Assembly: GCF_900142035.1 (NCBI RefSeq)
Contig: NZ_FQZI01000001.1
Coordinates: 186,001 to 250,000, forward strand
Reading direction: 5' to 3'
Source: Flavobacterium terrae
GTDB lineage: Bacteria; Bacteroidota; Bacteroidia; Flavobacteriales; Flavobacteriaceae
DNA: 64,000 nt
Shown here: one piece after another, positions 47,201 to 54,804 of the stretch
How the letters are laid out: the number at the start of each line of letters is the position of its first letter
How positions within the stretch are numbered: position 1 is the stretch's first letter
Program-made: the position numbers and the translations under genes
Notes under the pieces: generated by a model
The model's input: the letters and a program-made list of their open reading frames with translations, nothing else
What the model was told of the DNA's origin: nothing
The model's database searches: none

Positions 47201-48472
47201 CTAGTTTATAATATCGAAACCTGTGTATTTACGTAATACTTCAGGAATTACAATTCCTTCAGGTGTTTGATAATTCTCTATAATTCCAGCTAATACACGA
47301 GGCAAAGCCAATGAACTTCCGTTTAGTGTATGTGCTAATTGTGTTTTACCATCTTTTCCTTTAAAACGTAGTTTTAAACGGTTGGTTTGGAAAGTTTCAA
47401 AATTTGAAACCGATGAAATTTCTAACCAACGATCTTGAGCAGTTGAAAAAACTTCAAAATCATAAGTTAATGCCGAAGCAAATCCCATATCACCACCACA
47501 CAAACGTAAAATACGGAAAGGTAATTTTAATTCACGCATAATTTCTTTTACGTGTTCTACCATTCCATCTAAAGCCGTATGTGAATTATCTGGATGTTCG
47601 ATACGAACGATTTCTACTTTATCAAACTGATGTAAACGGTTTAATCCACGAACGTGAGCTCCCCAAGATCCTGCTTCACGACGAAAACAAGGTGTATAAC
47701 CCGTAACTGTAACAGGTAATTCATTTTCTTGTAAAATCACATCTCGGTAAATATTTGTTACTGGAACCTCAGCCGTTGGGATTAAATATAAATCATCCTT
47801 TGCATCATGGTACATTTGACCATCTTTATCAGGTAATTGTCCTGTTCCATAAGCAGATGCTTCATTTACCAAATGAGGCACTTGAACTTCTTGATAACCG
47901 GCATCAGTGTTTTTATCTAAAAAATACGAAATCAACGCACGTTGTAACTTAGCTCCTTTTCCTTTATACACAGGAAATCCTGGTGCTGTGATTTTAGTTC
48001 CTAATTCAAAATCGATGATATCATATTTTTTAATTAGTTCCCAATGTGGAAGTGCTCCTTCATGCAATACTGGAATTTCACCTTCTTCAAAAACATTGAT
48101 GTTATCATCAGCCGTTTTGCCTTCTGGAACGATGTCAGCAGGTGTATTAGGCAACTTATATAATTCCAGAGTAAGATCTTCAGAAACTGCATTAAGTACT
48201 TCTGTCAATTCCTTGCTCTTGTCTCTTAATTGCGTAGTTTTTTCTTTTAGGATTTCGGCTTTAGCTTTTTCTCCAGATTTCATCAAAGCACCAATGTCTT
48301 TGGACAGTTTATTAGATTCGGCTAAAATGTTATCTAATTCTACTTGTGTTGCACGACGCTTCTCGTCTAATGCAATTACAGAATCAACTATAGCAGTAGC
48401 ATCAAAATTTCTTTTGGCCAACGCCTTAATCACTTCTTCCCTTTTTTCTCTAATAACTGCGATTTGTAACAT
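47201..48472 (-). CDS. serS: Seryl-tRNA synthetase
   Basis: The 423-residue class-II synthetase starts at ATG 48472 (MLQIAVIREKREEV). The N-terminal tRNA-binding coiled coil is about residues 25-100. Motif 2 is CFRREAGSWGAHVRGLNRLHQFDKVE, and motif 3 occurs in LNGSSLALPRVLAGIIENYQ. ISSVSNFETFQTNRLKLRF is typical of the family. An antisense frame covers 47907-48479 but is a shadow. Confidence 0.96.
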   Translation of the reverse strand: MLQIAVIREKREEVIKALAKRNFDATAIVDSVIALDEKRRATQVELDNILAESNKLSKDIGALMKSGEKAKAEILKEKTTQLRDKSKELTEVLNAVSEDLTLELYKLPNTPADIVPEGKTADDNINVFEEGEIPVLHEGALPHWELIKKYDIIDFELGTKITAPGFPVYKGKGAKLQRALISYFLDKNTDAGYQEVQVPHLVNEASAYGTGQLPDKDGQMYHDAKDDLYLIPTAEVPVTNIYRDVILQENELPVTVTGYTPCFRREAGSWGAHVRGLNRLHQFDKVEIVRIEHPDNSHTALDGMVEHVKEIMRELKLPFRILRLCGGDMGFASALTYDFEVFSTAQDRWLEISSVSNFETFQTNRLKLRFKGKDGKTQLAHTLNGSSLALPRVLAGIIENYQTPEGIVIPEVLRKYTGFDIIN

Positions 48473-48493
48473 GATATAAATTTTATACGAACG

Positions 48494-48501
48494 CAAATTT
48501 A
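48494..48501 (-). promoter_or_regulatory. Possible -7 element for serS
   Basis: Minus strand reads TAAATTTG (TAnnTTTG), 22 bases before the serS ATG. No -33 TTTG at the expected distance. Confidence 0.4.
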
Positions 48502-48530
48502 ATAATTAATTCTTCAATGACTAATTTGAA

Positions 48531-50792
48531 TTAATTTAAAAAGTAGCGTAAACCAATAAAACTTCGAATTCCTTGATTTGGCCCATAAACATACGATGGA
48601 TCAAATGTTAAACCATATGGATTTTCAGGTGTCACTTGTGCATTTCCGTTAGAATCAAACTGAACATTTTCATCAAATGGATCATGAGAACGAGCAATAA
48701 TAAAAGGATTGCCTTTGTTAGGCGTCCAATTTAAAAGATTTTTGACACCAAAATAAACCTCACAGTTTTTAATTTTTGAAATAGTAAACTGAATGTTTTG
48801 AACACTATAGGTTGATGAATATTGTTTTCTTGGATCAAGATTTCCCAATAATGGAAGTTTCATGGGGCCATATAAATTTCCTGTATAATCAATTGATAAA
48901 AACCATTTTGGAATAGAATATGAAATAGACCACGTTCCTGAGAAATTTTCGGTTAAAACCTGTTTGGTTTTTATTTGGTTTTCGGTTTTAGAAACATCTA
49001 AATAACTCGCACCAAGTGTTGCTTTTATTCCATTCCCTAAAATTACATCTATGTTTGCACTTATTCCTTTAGAAACTGCAAATCCATCAAGATTTTTGTA
49101 TATAATTTGGTTTGGATTTGTGTCATAATCAGGAAGAATTGAATTAGTAAAATAAGTATACCAAGCTGTAGTTTCAACTCCAATAAAACTTCCGTCGTTA
49201 AGATAGAATTTCTTTAAAAAATTCAGATTAGCATTATAAGAACGCTCCGGTTTTAAGTCTTCTAAAACCATCACATCGCGAGAACCTGTCAAAGCAGCAT
49301 GCTCTTCGGTAAATAAATTAACCACCCTAAAACCAGTACCTGTATTAAATCTGAAAATGCTTTTGTCATTTACTTTCCATTTATAAGCTAAACGAGGAGT
49401 AAAAATATTCCCGTGAGCATTGTTGTAATCGTAACGTGCTCCTAAAAGTAAACTATGTTTCTCTGCCAAATGCATTTCATCTTGAACAAATAAACTTGGA
49501 ATCCATGTTATATCCTCATTTACTGTTGCAGGTGTATTATCGTCATATAATTGATAACGTATCGCAGTTCCAAAAAGAAAATCATGACTTTTAATTTTTT
49601 TATCCCAAGTTAACTGACCAAAACCTATTTTTTGTTTTGCCAAATATGGCGTGTTCCCATAAACTGAATTCTGATCATGATTAGTATATGAAAAAGAAGC
49701 TAATAGTTTTTCTTTTACAGGAAGCTCATAAGCTCCTAACACTTCGTAACGACTTGTATAAATACTTTCCCCATAGACCTCTGATCCGCCACGATAGCTT
49801 TTATTCCATTGCATTTCACCTCCCCATCGATCTTCATAAAAATAGCGTCCAGCCATAGAAAATAACTTTTTACTTTTTCTGTTGAAATTCCATTTTTGAA
49901 AAACAGAAATTCTATCCTGAAGTGTTACATCTGTGAAATTATCATCATTGTTATCTATAGGATTCGAGTAATTGAAATAGTTTATCCCAGTTAATACCGA
50001 AGCAGTGTTACCAAGATTGGTTTTGACTCCTAAATCTAAATTGGCTTCCCCCCAACCCGTAGAAAATCCATCTACCGAAAAAGCGGGAGCATTTTTAGGG
50101 TTTTTAGTAATGATATTAATTAATCCGCCAACTGCTTCACTTCCATATAATGAAGATGCTGGTCCTTTAACTACTTCTATTCTTTCCAATAACGAATTTG
50201 GTATACCAGAAAGCCCGTAAACAGTAGAAAGTCCGCTAACAATAGGCATACCATCAATAAGAACCAAAGTATATGGTCCTTCTAATCCATTAATATGTAT
50301 ATCTCCTGTATTGCAAACATTACAATTTAACTGAGGTCGCACTCCGTTTACATTTTGAAGTGCTTCAAAAATATTTGAAGTTGGATTTTTTTTGAAAAAA
50401 GTAGGCTTAAATACTTCGACAGGTACAGCGCTTTCTAAGCGACTTACCGGCTTGAGTGTACCAGTAACTACCACTTCTTCAAGATCTTTTTGTGAGCTTT
50501 TCGCTGGAATTAATTCAAAATTTACTATTACTTCTGTTGTGTCTTTAACAGTAGTTCTTTTTTTCTGAGTTTGAAATCCTTCAAACATAACTACAACCTC
50601 ATGATTCCCTGTATTTACCTTTTCAAAGTAGTAATTGCCATCTATGTCCGTTTTGGTTTTAATTGTTTTATCAAGAGTTACTTCAACATTATCAAAAGAA
50701 ATTCCATCAGAAGAAATAGTTCCTTTAATATTAGTTTGCGCATTTAAAAAGTTACAAAGACAGACGATTGCAACTAGGATTAATTTTTTCAC
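48531..50792 (-). CDS. TonB-dependent receptor, probably for a metal or metal complex
   Basis: 753 residues from GTG at 50792 (MKKLILVAIVCLCNFLNAQ is a proper signal peptide); the frame extends to a TTG at 50831 but that lies inside the promoter. Carboxypeptidase-like domain (about 20-95), plug (about 105-235) with the Cys pair LNCNVCNTGDIHINGLEGPY and IDGMPIVSGLSTVYGLSG, then a barrel. The plug motif is common to Bacteroidota receptors for iron or other metals. It is divergent from the NRAMP/MntR genes and a palindrome overlaps both promoters, so regulation by metal is likely. Confidence 0.85.
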   Translation of the reverse strand: MKKLILVAIVCLCNFLNAQTNIKGTISSDGISFDNVEVTLDKTIKTKTDIDGNYYFEKVNTGNHEVVVMFEGFQTQKKRTTVKDTTEVIVNFELIPAKSSQKDLEEVVVTGTLKPVSRLESAVPVEVFKPTFFKKNPTSNIFEALQNVNGVRPQLNCNVCNTGDIHINGLEGPYTLVLIDGMPIVSGLSTVYGLSGIPNSLLERIEVVKGPASSLYGSEAVGGLINIITKNPKNAPAFSVDGFSTGWGEANLDLGVKTNLGNTASVLTGINYFNYSNPIDNNDDNFTDVTLQDRISVFQKWNFNRKSKKLFSMAGRYFYEDRWGGEMQWNKSYRGGSEVYGESIYTSRYEVLGAYELPVKEKLLASFSYTNHDQNSVYGNTPYLAKQKIGFGQLTWDKKIKSHDFLFGTAIRYQLYDDNTPATVNEDITWIPSLFVQDEMHLAEKHSLLLGARYDYNNAHGNIFTPRLAYKWKVNDKSIFRFNTGTGFRVVNLFTEEHAALTGSRDVMVLEDLKPERSYNANLNFLKKFYLNDGSFIGVETTAWYTYFTNSILPDYDTNPNQIIYKNLDGFAVSKGISANIDVILGNGIKATLGASYLDVSKTENQIKTKQVLTENFSGTWSISYSIPKWFLSIDYTGNLYGPMKLPLLGNLDPRKQYSSTYSVQNIQFTISKIKNCEVYFGVKNLLNWTPNKGNPFIIARSHDPFDENVQFDSNGNAQVTPENPYGLTFDPSYVYGPNQGIRSFIGLRYFLN

Positions 50793-50828
50793 AATTGTGA
50801 TTTTTATATATTTAAATAAATTTTTAGA

Positions 50829-50859
50829 CAAAGCTAAAAATTAAATTTTAGTAAGCAAA
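50829..50859 (-). promoter_or_regulatory. Promoter of the metal TonB receptor
   Basis: Minus strand: -33 TTTG (50859-50856), exactly 19 bases, then -7 TAGCTTTG (50836-50829). A near-ideal Bacteroidota promoter, 37 bases before the GTG start. Confidence 0.75.
50834..50851. promoter_or_regulatory. Candidate DtxR/MntR operator
   Basis: CTAAAA-N6-TTTTAG palindrome (18 bases). It overlaps the -7 and spacer of the receptor promoter and the -33 region of the mntH promoter. The flanks carry further near-symmetric TTAGACAAA (50824-50832) and TTTGTCTTAA (50873-50882). Confidence 0.55.
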
Positions 50860-50876
50860 TATTTTAATTAAATTTG
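50846..50876 (+). promoter_or_regulatory. Promoter of the NRAMP gene
   Basis: -7 TAAATTTG at 50869-50876, 22 bases before the ATG. The -33 position (50846-50849) reads TTTT, a weak fit that sits inside the palindrome. Confidence 0.5.
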
Positions 50877-50897
50877 TCTTAATCAATTACTATAGAA

Positions 50898-52769
50898 ATG
50901 AGTAAGTCATTAGAAGAAGTTCACGAATCTGTTTCGACACAAAATAAAACATCAATATTTAGAAAAATATTAGCCTTTTTTGGCCCTGCGTACTTAATAA
51001 GCGTGGGTTATATGGATCCAGGAAACTGGGCAACAGACTTAGCCGGTGGTAGCCAATTTGGTTATGCTTTAATATGGGTTTTATTAATGAGCAACATCAT
51101 GGCTTTGCTTTTACAGAGCTTAAGTGCTCGTTTGGGAATTGTGACACAGCGTGATTTAGCCCAAGCTTCACGAGAAACCTATTCAAAATTTATAAACTAC
51201 ATTTTATATTTTTTAGCCGAAATTGCTATTGCAGCTTGTGACTTGGCCGAAGTTTTAGGAATGGCAATAGGGTTAAATTTATTGTTTGATATTTCACTTA
51301 TTAATGGAGTATTGATTACTGTTTTAGACACTTTCTTATTATTATTTCTCATTAATAAAGGGATTCGAAAAATGGAAGCGTTTATTATTGCTTTGGTCGC
51401 TATCATAGGTTTCTCCTTTGTATTTGAGATGATATTTGCTCAGCCAGAAGTAGGTAAAATAATCTCTGGACTAGTTCCTTCGCTGCCAAATGATACTGCT
51501 TTGTATATAGCCATTGGAATTATTGGAGCTACCGTTATGCCGCACAACTTATACTTGCATTCTTCTTTGGTTCAAACTAGAAAATTTGACAGAAGTAAAG
51601 GCGGAATCAAACAAGCTCTGAAATACAATTTCATAGATTCGACCATAGCGTTAAACTTAGCTTTCTTTGTAAATGCTGCTATTTTAATTTTAGCCGCGGC
51701 AACGTTTCATAAAAATGGTTATTTTGAAGTAGCCGAAATACAAGACGCACATCAATTACTAGCTCCCTTATTAGGAACAAAATGGGCGCCTATTTTATTT
51801 GCCGTAGCCTTAATTGCTGCTGGACAAAGCTCTACCATTACAGGGACTTTAGCTGGACAAATTATAATGGAAGGGTATCTTAATTTACGAATCCAACCTT
51901 GGGTAAGACGTATTTTAACTCGTTTAATAGCCATAGTTCCTGCTGTAATAGTTATTTCAATTTTTGGTGAAGAAGTAACTGGCAAGCTCCTTATATTAAG
52001 CCAAGTGATTTTAAGTTTACAATTAGGATTTGCTATCATACCTTTAATTCATTTTGTAAGTGATAAATCAAAAATGAAGGGATTTCACATTAGTAAACCC
52101 ACACAAATTGCTGCTTGGATTATTGCACTAATCATTGTGTCATTAAATGCCAAGTTAGTATTCTCTGAAATCGTTGGTTTGTTAGAATCTTCAGAAAATC
52201 CAACGATACTTTGGTTTACCGTAATCCCTTTAGCAATTGGCTTTTTACTATTACTACTATATATCGTTTTTAAACCTTTTATTTCGAAGGCAAAACCTAA
52301 TATCTTGAATCATTCTCCTCACAATCTAAAATTAAAATTCACAACATCTGAAGTACATACAAAAAAAGATATTGCCATTCTAGTTGATTTCTCCAATGCA
52401 GATGAAGCTGCAATTAACCATGCATTTGAATTAGGCGGAAAAGAAGCTAAGTACTCATTAATTCATATAGTAGAAACTGTAGGTGCTATGATGTATGGAG
52501 AGAATATTGAAGATTGTGAAACTACCATTGATGAAAAATTATTAAAAGAATACGAACAAATTTTGTCTGAGAAAGGCTTTAATGTAGTAAGTATTTTAGG
52601 CTATGGGAAACCAGGAAAATCAATACCAAAAATTATCAACGAAGGAACTTATGATATTTTAGTTATGGGAACCCACGGTCATACCGGACTAAGTGATTTG
52701 CTTTTTGGAACTACAGTTGATAAATTGCGTCATCAAATTTTCATTCCATTATTTATCGTAAAAAATTAA
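50898..52769 (+). CDS. mntH: NRAMP Mn2+/Fe2+ transporter with C-terminal universal-stress domain
   Basis: 623 residues. Residues 25-465 are an NRAMP transporter with about 11 helices; the metal motif of helix 1 is DPGN (40-43) and of helix 6 is MPHN (214-217), both intact. About residues 485-623 form a UspA-like domain (DIAILVDFSNADEAAINHAFELG at its start) with the ATP motif G-2x-G-9x-G-T in GTHGHTGLSDLLFGTT. NRAMP proteins usually end near 410-450 residues, so the Usp domain is an added cytoplasmic regulatory part; binding of ATP is inferred. The DtxR-family gene starts 3 bases later. Confidence 0.9.
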   Translation: MSKSLEEVHESVSTQNKTSIFRKILAFFGPAYLISVGYMDPGNWATDLAGGSQFGYALIWVLLMSNIMALLLQSLSARLGIVTQRDLAQASRETYSKFINYILYFLAEIAIAACDLAEVLGMAIGLNLLFDISLINGVLITVLDTFLLLFLINKGIRKMEAFIIALVAIIGFSFVFEMIFAQPEVGKIISGLVPSLPNDTALYIAIGIIGATVMPHNLYLHSSLVQTRKFDRSKGGIKQALKYNFIDSTIALNLAFFVNAAILILAAATFHKNGYFEVAEIQDAHQLLAPLLGTKWAPILFAVALIAAGQSSTITGTLAGQIIMEGYLNLRIQPWVRRILTRLIAIVPAVIVISIFGEEVTGKLLILSQVILSLQLGFAIIPLIHFVSDKSKMKGFHISKPTQIAAWIIALIIVSLNAKLVFSEIVGLLESSENPTILWFTVIPLAIGFLLLLLYIVFKPFISKAKPNILNHSPHNLKLKFTTSEVHTKKDIAILVDFSNADEAAINHAFELGGKEAKYSLIHIVETVGAMMYGENIEDCETTIDEKLLKEYEQILSEKGFNVVSILGYGKPGKSIPKIINEGTYDILVMGTHGHTGLSDLLFGTTVDKLRHQIFIPLFIVKN

Positions 52770-52772
52770 TCC

Positions 52773-53426
52773 ATGACTTTTTCAGAAGAAAATTATCTTA
52801 AAACTATCTACCATTTAACTACACTATTGGATTCGGAAATTAGCACCAATGCAATTGCTGAGAAAATGGAAACCAAAGCCTCTTCAGTTACGGATATGCT
52901 AAAAAAATTGTCGGAAAAAAATCTGGTTAATTATAAAAAATACCAAGGAGTTTCATTGACTGATAAAGGATTGCATTCGGCTAAAATGATTGTTAGAAAG
53001 CATCGTTTATGGGAAGTTTTTTTAGTTGATAAATTAGATTTCGCTTGGGACGAAGTACATGACATTGCGGAGCAATTGGAACACATTAAATCTGAAAAAT
53101 TAATCAATAAACTAGATGAATTTTTAAACTTTCCTACCGAAGATCCGCATGGTGATCCAATTCCAAATGCTGAAGGAATGATTGTAAAAGTCGAAAAACA
53201 ATTACTTTCGGAATTAACAGAAAAGCAAGCAGGAGTTTGTGTAGGAGTTAAAGACACTTCTTCAGAATTTCTTCAATATCTTGACAAACAAGAAATTGCA
53301 TTAGGTTCAAAAATTGAAGTTATGTCTAAAGAAAGCTTTGATTTATCACTAAAAATTAAAGTCGGCAACAAAGAATTAATGATTTCGAATAAAATTGCTG
53401 CCAATCTTTTTGTCAAAAAAGTGTAA
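52773..53426 (+). CDS. DtxR/MntR-family metal-dependent repressor
   Basis: 217 residues: winged helix (1-65, SENYLKTIYHLT...AEKMETKASSVTDMLKKLSEKNLV), dimerisation/metal domain (66-140) and a C-terminal FeoA/SH3-like domain (about 150-217). Metal ligands match DtxR positions: H77, E81 and H96 (site 1), and E100, E103 and H104 (site 2). E100 stands where DtxR/IdeR have Cys102, which is the state of MntR; the Met10 equivalent reads Asn7. This points to Mn2+ or mixed Mn/Fe response. Cotranscribed with mntH, so it should regulate this island. Confidence 0.88.
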   Translation: MTFSEENYLKTIYHLTTLLDSEISTNAIAEKMETKASSVTDMLKKLSEKNLVNYKKYQGVSLTDKGLHSAKMIVRKHRLWEVFLVDKLDFAWDEVHDIAEQLEHIKSEKLINKLDEFLNFPTEDPHGDPIPNAEGMIVKVEKQLLSELTEKQAGVCVGVKDTSSEFLQYLDKQEIALGSKIEVMSKESFDLSLKIKVGNKELMISNKIAANLFVKKV

Positions 53427-53466
53427 CTTGTGGAATCATTTTTGATTTCTTTTTGAAAAACACTTT

Positions 53467-53859
53467 ATGAAAAAATATATTTCTTTAGTAATAGCAACTG
53501 TATCGCTTATTGGATGCGCTTCGGCACAAAACGATAACACAATCAATCAGAAACTTGACTCTAAATCTGATAAAGAAATTGTATTAGTAAAAGTGATAGA
53601 TGATTCAAGATGTCCTGAAGGGGTTCAATGTATTTGGGCTGGTGAAGTAACTATTGAAGTTGCTGCTTACGAGAACAAAAAAATTGTTGAACAGGTGCAA
53701 TTTACAGTAAACACAAAATCTAAAGAAGAAATAGTTTCTTGGTTTACAAAACATTTACCAACACAAACGAACCAATTAAAAGGGATTAGCATTTTACCTT
53801 ATCCTAAGGACGGTGTTACAAGAAAATTAGAGGATTATTTTATAAAGTTAAATTATTAA
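53467..53859 (+). CDS. Small secreted lipoprotein, DSRCP-WAG motif
   Basis: The 130-residue protein has a lipoprotein-like signal (ATVSLIGCASAQ). The pattern DDSRCPEGVQCIWAGEV (about residues 45-61) with its two Cys is a recurrent signature in small bacterial exported proteins of unknown function. The region after it (IEVAAYENKK, GISILPYPKDG) is beta-rich. It follows the MntR gene by 40 bases and may belong to the same unit. Its last 4 bases overlap the convergent Cys-rich peptide gene. Confidence 0.7.
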   Translation: MKKYISLVIATVSLIGCASAQNDNTINQKLDSKSDKEIVLVKVIDDSRCPEGVQCIWAGEVTIEVAAYENKKIVEQVQFTVNTKSKEEIVSWFTKHLPTQTNQLKGISILPYPKDGVTRKLEDYFIKLNY

Positions 53860-53975
53860 CTGCAACCACAATCTGAACCACAGTTTTTATCATTCTTCTT
53901 TTTGAAAAAGAATTTCTTTACCAAAAAAGCAATGGCAACAATTAAAAGTCCAAATGCTATAACTTGCTGTATCAT
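53856..53975 (-). CDS. FeoB-associated Cys-rich membrane peptide
   Basis: A 39-residue peptide with one membrane helix (IQQVIAFGLLIVAIAFLV), a Lys/Phe-rich stretch (KKFFFKKKN) and a Cys-rich end NCGSDCGCS. This is the layout of the FeoB-associated Cys-rich membrane protein family, which accompanies feoB and may deliver or hold Fe2+. The start lies 3 bases after the stop of the broken outer-membrane gene, so it is the last gene of the feoAB operon. Confidence 0.8.
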   Translation of the reverse strand: MIQQVIAFGLLIVAIAFLVKKFFFKKKNDKNCGSDCGCS

Positions 53976-53978
53976 AAT

Positions 53979-54804
53979 TTAGAAGTAAATTCCTCCACCA
54001 AATTTAGTGAACTTGTATGATGGTGACCCAATTTTAACATAATCATAACCCAAAGAAAGAAAACATCTTTTAATGTGATATCTCCCCTTAACTTCAAATT
54101 CGTTTACAGATTTGTTATTAATAGCGCCCCCATTTAGCACTTCCTGAAAACGAACATTGTTTGATTGGAAAAACTTCGGCATTTAAACCAAAACTCATGC
54201 CTGCTTTTTTAACTTCATTTGCCACATAAGTTGCTCCAAGAGTCCAACCGAAATTGAATTTATTCATTCGGATTCTATCATATCCAAAATTAAAATAGAA
54301 TAAAGACAAGCTACTAGAATTAAAATTTCTTCTTTCTTCTAATTGATGATAGTCTGCCTGAAAATACAAGTATTGAAATGGCCTTATCTTTACTTCCAAA
54401 TAATTTCCAAATAACTCCTTACTATTGAACAAGTAACTCTCCTCAACATCTATCCTAAATCTATTTTTTTTCTTTTCTATTCCATCTAAAGTATCTGCAT
54501 TTTCAAAATTACCTGACTTAGCATCATAAAAAGGATATGGGGTTAACCGACTACTTAAATGTGATTCATTTTCATAATTTCCAAAAAAAGCCCAACCAAT
54601 TGCACCTATAATAGGTTTACCAAAAATTTGCCAAAAAAGACTAGGTTCATTGTTTTGACTTTTCTTATAATTGGTTTGAGCTTGAAATTTAACACCTTCT
54701 TTTTCTGTAAGCTCGCGCTTTGATATGTCAATTTTGGTTTGTCCAAATGTTGTAATAGTAATAAAAAAAGTAAAAAGAAGTAGAAGTGTAAATCTTTCTT
54801 TCAT
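53979..54804 (-). pseudogene. Outer-membrane beta-barrel gene of the feo operon, frameshifted
   Basis: The first frame (ATG 54804) has a signal peptide (ending TTFGQ), then alternating beta-strands (FRIDVEESYLF, YLEVKIRPFQYLYFQADYH, SLFYFNFGYDRIRMNKF) and stops at 54118 after AKWGRY. A second frame continues without a break through EFEVKGRYHIKRCFLSLGYDYVKIG and ends at 53979 with KFGGGIYF, a typical last barrel strand. Reading one G fewer in the run of five (54127-54131) restores AKWGAINNKSVN and one protein of about 274 residues. Either a sequencing error, a real mutation or a slippage site. Its start shares a base with the feoB stop. Confidence 0.75.

Noticed and set aside
47907-48479. A 190-residue antisense frame across serS
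   Set aside because: It lies wholly within the serS gene on the other strand, has no signal, domain or start context, and reflects codon bias of the sense frame.
50793-50831. TTG start 13 codons upstream for the metal TonB receptor
   Set aside because: It overlaps the -7 element, and the GTG at 50792 begins a proper signal peptide.
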